A stretch of 64,000 nt of DNA from contig OY253649.1 in the NCBI GenBank assembly GCA_958009055.1, positions 1,426,001 through 1,490,000 of the forward strand, read 5' to 3'. A program made the translations under genes and the position numbers. The notes under the pieces are model-generated. The model had not been told where the DNA came from and made no database searches. It saw only the letters and a program-made list of their open reading frames with translations. Shown piece after piece: positions 58,731 through 64,000 of the stretch (the first letter of the stretch is position 1; the number at the start of each line of letters is the position of its first letter). The DNA is from Choricystis sp. odSpoLacu1 (Eukaryota > Chlorophyta > Trebouxiophyceae).

Positions 58731-59202
58731 GTGGGGTGTGTGTGGGGGAGGATTTCGCTCGGCATGGTGCTCGCCCCGCCCCTCCCTTTTATAAAACATC
58801 GACTGCTGCGTTACCACCGCCCCCGTCGTGTGTGGAAACGCATGCGCTTTGCCACCAGCGTGCCGTGTGAATGGCGTTTGCCTTGCGTGGGCCGCACTCA
58901 CACACACTTTTTTTTTTTCATTGTGCGTGGCGTGCTTTGTTCAAACCTTTATTTTTTATTATGGCCTGTGTTTTGCCGTACCTGCGTGTGTGGGTGTTGA
59001 AGTGGCGTGTAAAGACTGGGGGGGGGGGGGGGGCTGGACCCCCCGCCACAAGAAAAAGGGAGCGTTTTTTGTGTGGGGAGGGGGGAGACGCGCAGAGGCG
59101 CGAGCGACGCCGAGAAAAACAACACACCACCAATTTGACAAACACTCTCGCCTCTCCGACGTTTTCGCCTTCCCCTTCCCCCCCGCCTTCCACACACCCA
59201 CC
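58731..59202. other. Intergenic between the tandem Cys-rich genes
   Basis: It contains TTTTATAAAACA at about 58787, a possible TATA element 410 bp before the next start, and a G run at about 59020. No gene seen. Confidence 0.4.
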
Positions 59203-59978
59203 ATGGCCCGTCTCGTTGCACTGTGTGCCATCGTCCTGCTGGCGACGGTGGGCGGCGCTGCGGGTGAGTCGCTTGGAGACGGTTGGAGGGACGGCGCGCA
59301 GGACGTCAGTCCTCGGACGACAGCAATGGGGGACACGCGTCGGTGTTGCGCGGGGCGCGCGCTCTCCCCGGCGCCCCTGCCCTCACCCGCCGCTTGGTGT
59401 CGTATGGTGTCGGAGGGGCGTGCGTGGCCAGAAGAATTGCGGGGGGAGCGGGGGCGGGGGGGGGGGGGAAGCCGCCGCGATGCGAAGCCGACGCGCGCGT
59501 CGGCCAGCTCGACGGCAGGTCGGCCAAGCGCGTGCCTCACAACAACAAAACGCACACCCCACACCCCGCCCCCTTCCGCCCTTCCCCATCCTTCCTAGCC
59601 GACTGCGCCGCTGAAGCCACCAAGCTGGCCCGCGGCTCCTGCTCCGTCATGCGGTCCCTGTACAATGTGGCCGCCAACTACGGCACCACGTCGGACTGCA
59701 CCTCCCTCAAGTCTGCCCTGGACAAGTACGTCACCGGCTCCATCTCGGACGCCTGCTGCCGCGACGCGCGTGCCTTTGTCACCTCCGGCTGCGCCTGCTC
59801 CCAGGACGTGGTGGACCTGCTGGCCGGCCTGCGCGTGCTGCCCGCGGGCGCCGACCCCGCGCTCGCCGTCTCCGGCATCGTCAACCTGCTGCAAGCCTCC
59901 AAGTGTGCGTCCACCGCGACGGGGGGGCCCATTGTGAACCCGTGCACCGGGTCGCCCGGGTGTGCGGCGTCGGCGTGA
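59203..59978 (+). CDS. Secreted Cys-rich protein B (tandem pair)
   Basis: Exons 59203..59263 and 59599..59978 give 146 aa. Same design as the preceding gene: signal peptide (MARLVALCAIVLLATVGGAA) in exon 1, phase-1 intron, and a mature part with matching cysteines (DCAAEATKLARGSC, TSDCTSL, ACCRDAR, SGCACS, ASKC, NPC, GC) and GLRVLPAGADPALAVSGIVN. The introns differ in sequence and length, so the duplication is not recent. Family as for protein A; function unknown. Confidence 0.7.
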
Positions 59979-60342
59979 GATGAGGGAGGGAGGGTGCGTG
60001 AAGGGAGTCTCATCACCTCGCCCGCGAAAACCACCACCACCACAACATCATGACCATCCCCCCCTCCCCCCCCCCCCCCCTTTCTACGTGTTTGTGTTGC
60101 CCCCACTCATTTCCATTCCAAAAAAAAGAAAACACTTGCCTCCTCAAACTAAAGCAAGGGGGCGCGAGGAGCGGCGCGCCAGGTGGACGCCCCCCCCCCA
60201 CACGCCCACGCTTTCGCGCCGCTGCTCGCCCCCTCTTTTTGGGACCCGTTTTTTTTCGTTGAATTAAATCACCTTGAGCTTTTATTGTGGAAAAAAAAAA
60301 CGTTATGTGCGCGCCGCTGCTGTGTGGCCTGTGTTTCAGGAT

Positions 60343-60361
60343 CCAGCGGTCTGGCCGCTGG
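60343..60361 (+). other. Perfect 7-bp hairpin
   Basis: CCAGCGG, TCTGG loop, CCGCTGG. It lies in the gene-free region; may be a structured transcript end or chance. Confidence 0.4.
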
Positions 60362-60559
60362 TGTGTGTAAAAACAGCCTGAGAGTGGCGCGCGCTTTTTT
60401 TAATGCAACGGTTGTTGTCACAGGGGGGGCCGTCTCTCATTGTTTACACCAGCAATCGTGGGGGGGGGGAAAGGTACGATTTACGGGGGCAAACAATCGT
60501 CACGAAAAAGCTGGGTGCAAGGGGGAGGGGGGGGGGAGCGAAAGCAGCCTCGCTCCACC

Positions 60560-60642
60560 CACGCACACACACACACACTCACACCCACACACAGACACAC
60601 ACACACACACACAGACACACACACACACACACACACAGACAC

Positions 60643-60678
<36 letters not shown>

Positions 60679-60707
60679 ACACGCACACACACACACACAC
60701 GCACACC
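60560..60707. repeat. Compound CA/CACACAGA microsatellite
   Basis: About 148 bp of CA units with regularly placed GA and CG interruptions (ACAGACACAC blocks), the longest microsatellite in the window. Confidence 0.9.
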
Positions 60708-60777
60708 CCCCGGTTTGCAGAATAGTAGGTGTAATAAAGCGGGGCACAGGCCCCGCGTTAAATCGCTTTTTTTCCTT

Positions 60778-63700
60778 TCACGCGTTTTCCACGTCGGCGC
60801 GCGGCGCGCCGCCGCACCCGCCACCACCACCCTGGCGCCCGCGCGACCGGTAGGTGCGCTCGCGCAGGGCGGCTTCCACAGCATCCAGCTGGGACTGAGC
60901 CTCCTGCAGCCCCGCCACACTGGACCGCATGAAGCGGCGCCGGGTGTCGTCGGCGCCCGGCTCCAGCGCCTCCAGCGCGTTTTGGGCCGCGATCGACATG
61001 CGGCGCAGGCGGACGGCGGGGTCGGCAGCGGAGCTGGGCACACCCGCCGGCGCGGCAGCGACGGCTTGACTGTGTGCGGCCGCCATCTCCAGCGACGCGC
61101 GGCGCTGCGGCATCGTCATGGACGACCGGCCCAGGCGGGGCACGACGGAGGGTTCGGCCGGGGTGGACGCCGCCACCGACGCGGTGCGCGCAAAGATGGG
61201 TTCACTCTCGTGCACGGTGCGCGTGACCGCGTCAGACGCGGCGGCCAGCGTGGAGGCCGCGGTTTCGAGCGCGGCATCAGTAGACCCAGCGGCCGACACC
61301 TTGGCCAACGCTTGCTGCACCGACAGCGCGGCATCGCGCACGCGCAGCTCCAGCAGGCGGCCTTCGACCGTGCCGGCGGCGTCCACTGCTTGCTTGTCTT
61401 CGAAAGTGTCGGCGCCACGGACCGCGACCACAGCCCCCGTCCTCAGGCCAAACGCGTCAGCCGCCAGCAACAGTTTCCACGTAACCACCTTGAACACGTC
61501 CTGCACCCCAAACCAGAAGAAGCAGTAGAGCAGCGTCCACAGCGGCCAAAGGGCGTAGGTGCGCGAGCGCAGGTCGAGGTCGGCGTCGCCGACGGCACCC
61601 GGCACGCCGCCCTCGGGGATGGCGCGGGACAGGCCTAGGACGGGGATGTCGGACAAGAGGTTTCGCAGCAGGGAGGCTGATGGGGCGGGCCAGAAAGAGG
61701 CCAGCATCGTCGTGACAAAGAGCGAGATGACACTGGCAATCGACAGCACGGGGTGCGGCGCCGACGTCCAGCCCCACGACTGCTCGCGCGCCGCAAACAG
61801 AGTCAGAAACGACATCGCCCCCACCACCAAAAACATCATGGACGCCAGCTTGGCTTGGGGCAGGGCGGGCAGGCCCAGCTTGGCAAACAGGGAGGCCGGG
61901 TGGGAGCTGTCCAGGGCCCAGTGCAGCAGCAGCAGGGAGCCGATGGTGGGGGGTATGGCCAGCACGGAGGCCACAGCAAACAGGGAGCGCAGGTTCCAGC
62001 GTTCGGGGCGGGGGGAGAGTTTGACGGTGTCCTTGCCGATGAAGACAAAGGTGCCGTCGTTGAGCGCGGTGATGAGCAGCAGCAGGAGCACGGGCAGCGA
62101 AAAGTATTTGGGGTAGGCGACGTTGTAGTTGGATGGCTTGATGGCAAACACGGCGATGAAGAAGAAGGCGACCAGGTAGAGGGTGGCGGCGCTGTGGGGG
62201 CGTGGGTGGGTCAAGAGAGGGAGTGTGAGAGAGAGTGTGTGGGCGCGCGCGCGTGTGCGCCCCCCTCGACCGCGCGCGCGCGCGTCACCGCCCCCCCCCC
62301 CCCCCACCACACACATTCTGTACAAAATGAAGTTGGAAATGCGTTTGAACACGATCCTAGCCTCACGGAACGCGACCGTGATGGCAGACAGGCCGGGCTC
62401 GGTGAGGACGATGTCGGCGGCCGCGCGGGCGGCGTCGGTCGCCCCCGCGACCGCGATGCCGACGTGCGCGCGCTTGAGGGCGGGCGCGTCGTTGACGCCG
62501 TCCCCCGTCATGCCCACAGCGAAGCCCGCTTGCCGCAGGGCTTCAACAATGGCGAACTTGTGCTCGGGAAACACTTGGGCGAAGCCGTCCGACTTGACCG
62601 CGCGCGGCGCCAGCGTCGTGCCGAGGTCGGACGGCAGCTCTCCGTCGGGGCCGACCTTGGGCCACTTGATTTCTTTGGCCGAAATGATGTCCGTGCCGAG
62701 GTTCAGCATGCGCATCGTTTCTTTGGCAATGACCAGGGCGTCACCAGTGATCATTTTGACGTCGACGCCCATTGACATAGCTTTCTCCACGACTTCGTGG
62801 GTGTCCGGGCGGGGCGGGTCCAGGAACGTCAACAGGCCCACCAGTTCAACAGGCGCAGCCTCTGCTTCCGCCTGCGTTGTGCAGACCGGCGTCGCGCCCA
62901 CAGCCATGCAGCGCACGCCGCGCGACGCGTAATCATTGGCTTTGGCGTCGGCCTCGGCTTCGATGAATTTGGTGGCGGGCCCAGGCTTGGCCAGTTGCAT
63001 GATGGCGTGAATCGCGCCCTTGGCGACGCGGCGGTAGCCGACAGACGGCGCGTGGACTATCGCAGACGTACGCTTAACCGACGCGTCAAACGGTTCTAAG
63101 TCGACGGTGGTCCAGCCCTCCTTGTTGATCGCTTCCAAATCAGCCGCGCCCAGCGTCATCGTGTCCAGCGCATCAGCCGGAGGCTCCAACCACTTGGCCG
63201 CCAGCGCGGCCAGCTGCAGGGTGGACGCTTTGTCAGCGCCAGGCACCCAGGTGGGGCAGTCTTCCTGGATGACCATCTTGTTGAGGGTGAGGGTGCCCGT
63301 TTTATCGGAGCAGAGGATGTTCTGTGTGTGGGGGGGGAGGGGTGGGAGGGAGTGTGTGTGAGTGGATGTCAAAAAAAAAAAGAAAGAACACCGCCGCCCC
63401 CGCCACCTTGTCCGAGACCGGAGTCCGTGCACTGAAAAAGGCAACGGGGTGTGCCACCTACCCCACAACACAACCACTCACCATGCCGGCCGCTTCCTCG
63501 ATCGCGGACAGGCGCGTCACGATCGCGCCGTGGTGGGACAGCTGCTTTGCGCCCATGGCCAGAGTGGTGGTTGACACAATTTCGATGGTGATGGGAATTG
63601 CGGAGACGAGAAGGACGACTGTGAAGGACAGAGCAGGCTTGATGGCTTCTTTGTCGTAACCAATCAGGTAGCCCAGGACGGCGCCACACAACACAACGCT

Positions 63701-64000
63701 GCCAATGGTCAGCACCAGCGTTGTGGACAGAATGACGCGGCGCAGGGAGCCGCCGTCGTCGTTGGACCCGGCATTCAGCAACAAGGCGGTGCGCCCAAAG
63801 AACGTGTTGGACCCGGTAGCAATCACCGTGGCCTCTGCCTCGCCACGCACCACGGTCGACCCCATGTTGGCCGACCGGTTAGCGGCTTTGCCAGACACGG
63901 TGACGGGCAGGGATTCACCGGTCAGTGCCGACGCGTCGACACTAATAATGCCGCCGTCTTCATTGACGCGCACGTCGGCCGGGATGGCGGCGCCGACCGC
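60778..64000 (-). CDS. P3A-type plasma-membrane H+-ATPase, N-terminus beyond window
   Basis: It pumps protons at the cost of ATP and energises secondary transport. Exons in the window: 64000..63482, 63321..62315 and 62191..60778 (about 980 aa). Present are the actuator loop (SVDASALTGESLPVT), the phosphorylation site (ILCSDKTGTLTLNKM), KRTSAIVH, the hinge (MITGDALVIAKETM, GMTGDGVNDAPALKRAHVG) and membrane helices 4-10. Junctions restore EEAAGM-NILCSDKTGT and FILYRI-AATLYL, typical of the family. The C-terminal region of about 250 residues is longer than the plant regulatory domain, with basic-Ser sites (PQRRASLEM, RLRRMSIAAQ, RRRFMRSS) that are candidate kinase targets. The first part of the gene lies right of 64000. 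Confidence 0.95.

Larger units (their letters stand above)
59979..60777. other. Gene-free convergent region with microsatellites
   Basis: This 800-bp stretch lies between two converging genes. It has several homopolymer runs (C at 60060-60079, A at 60292-60300), a perfect hairpin (60343-60361) and a long CA array (60560-60707). No ORF or RNA gene with support was seen. Confidence 0.6.

Noticed and set aside
60560..60707. CRISPR array or telomeric repeat
   Set aside because: The units are 2-10 nt CA variants with no spacers and no telomere motif; it is an ordinary microsatellite.
1..64000. Stop codon reassignment or general readthrough to explain the internal stops
   Set aside because: All three stop codons end clearly complete genes here, and the interrupted sites show TGA, TAG and TAA with no shared context. 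Local lesions, splice choice or sequence error fit better.
1..64000. Bacterial contamination, suggested by high GC and dense genes
   Set aside because: Many GT-AG introns, ER/Golgi, nuclear pore and plastid import genes show a eukaryotic nuclear genome.
1..64000. tRNA, rRNA, snRNA or transposon remnants
   Set aside because: No cloverleaf, conserved RNA segment, transposase motif or terminal repeats were found by eye; a covariance-model search could still find small RNAs.

Overview
This window is nuclear DNA of a eukaryotic microalga with primary plastids, most likely green lineage. Base composition is very GC-rich and coding sequence is Ala/Arg/Pro-heavy. Genes are packed about one per 1.7 kb on both strands, with short GT-AG introns (about 80 to 480 nt). 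Products include plastid import (TIC110), the plastid MEP pathway (IspF), mitochondrial enzymes, ER/Golgi proteins and a plasma-membrane-type proton pump. The TIC110 and IspF presequences are Arg/Ala-rich transit peptides without a signal peptide, which argues against a secondary plastid. An EMSY-like ENT/Tudor protein, a LOG enzyme and an R2R3-MYB fit a plant-like gene set. I cannot name the species.

Layout. 1-7.4 kb: 3' part of a SurE-like phosphatase, two small unknown genes, a GH2 beta-mannosidase and a Glo3-type ArfGAP. 7.7-17.3 kb: a type II NADH dehydrogenase with EF-hand, a broken Gly-rich frame, a Lys/Arg-rich C-terminal fragment, a FUT8-like fucosyltransferase, a TAPT1/POD1 protein and a plastid EF-hand protein. 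17.5-24.9 kb: TIC110, a polytopic membrane protein with zinc ribbon, a small mitochondrial-type protein, LOG. 25-38.8 kb: MYB, EMSY-like, SEC63, a mitochondrial J-protein, an LSMT/SETD-type SET protein, HOP2, a tiny ORF, LYRM7/MZM1 and phosphoethanolamine methyltransferase. 39-50 kb: an acidic repeat protein, a GGCT-like protein, a secreted Cys-rich protein, a Pro-rich protein and a large ABCC transporter. 50-64 kb: an ELYS-like nucleoporin, a mitochondrial peroxiredoxin-thioredoxin fusion, succinyl-CoA ligase beta, a LisH protein, IspF, a tandem pair of secreted Cys-rich proteins and a P3A H+-ATPase cut by the window end.

Two things stand out. First, several otherwise good genes are interrupted. 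Three frameshifts fall in alternating GC tracts (TIC110, ABCC, ELYS-like), two in C runs (ABCC, LisH) and one in ordinary sequence (SET). In-frame stops lie inside continuous coding frames in the SurE, Gly-rich, SET and Cys-rich genes, with weaker cases at the FUT8-like and tiny genes. Assembly error is the simplest explanation for the tract indels, but each should be checked against reads and RNA. Second, CA-rich tracts on the sense strand recur just upstream of start codons and 3' splice sites.

There are many head-to-head pairs with short shared promoters, for example EF-hand/TIC110, LYRM7/PMT, EMSY-like/SEC63 and ELYS-like/PRX-TRX. I see no rRNA, tRNA, transposon or CRISPR array. All intron and start assignments come from reading GT-AG sites and frame continuity by eye.
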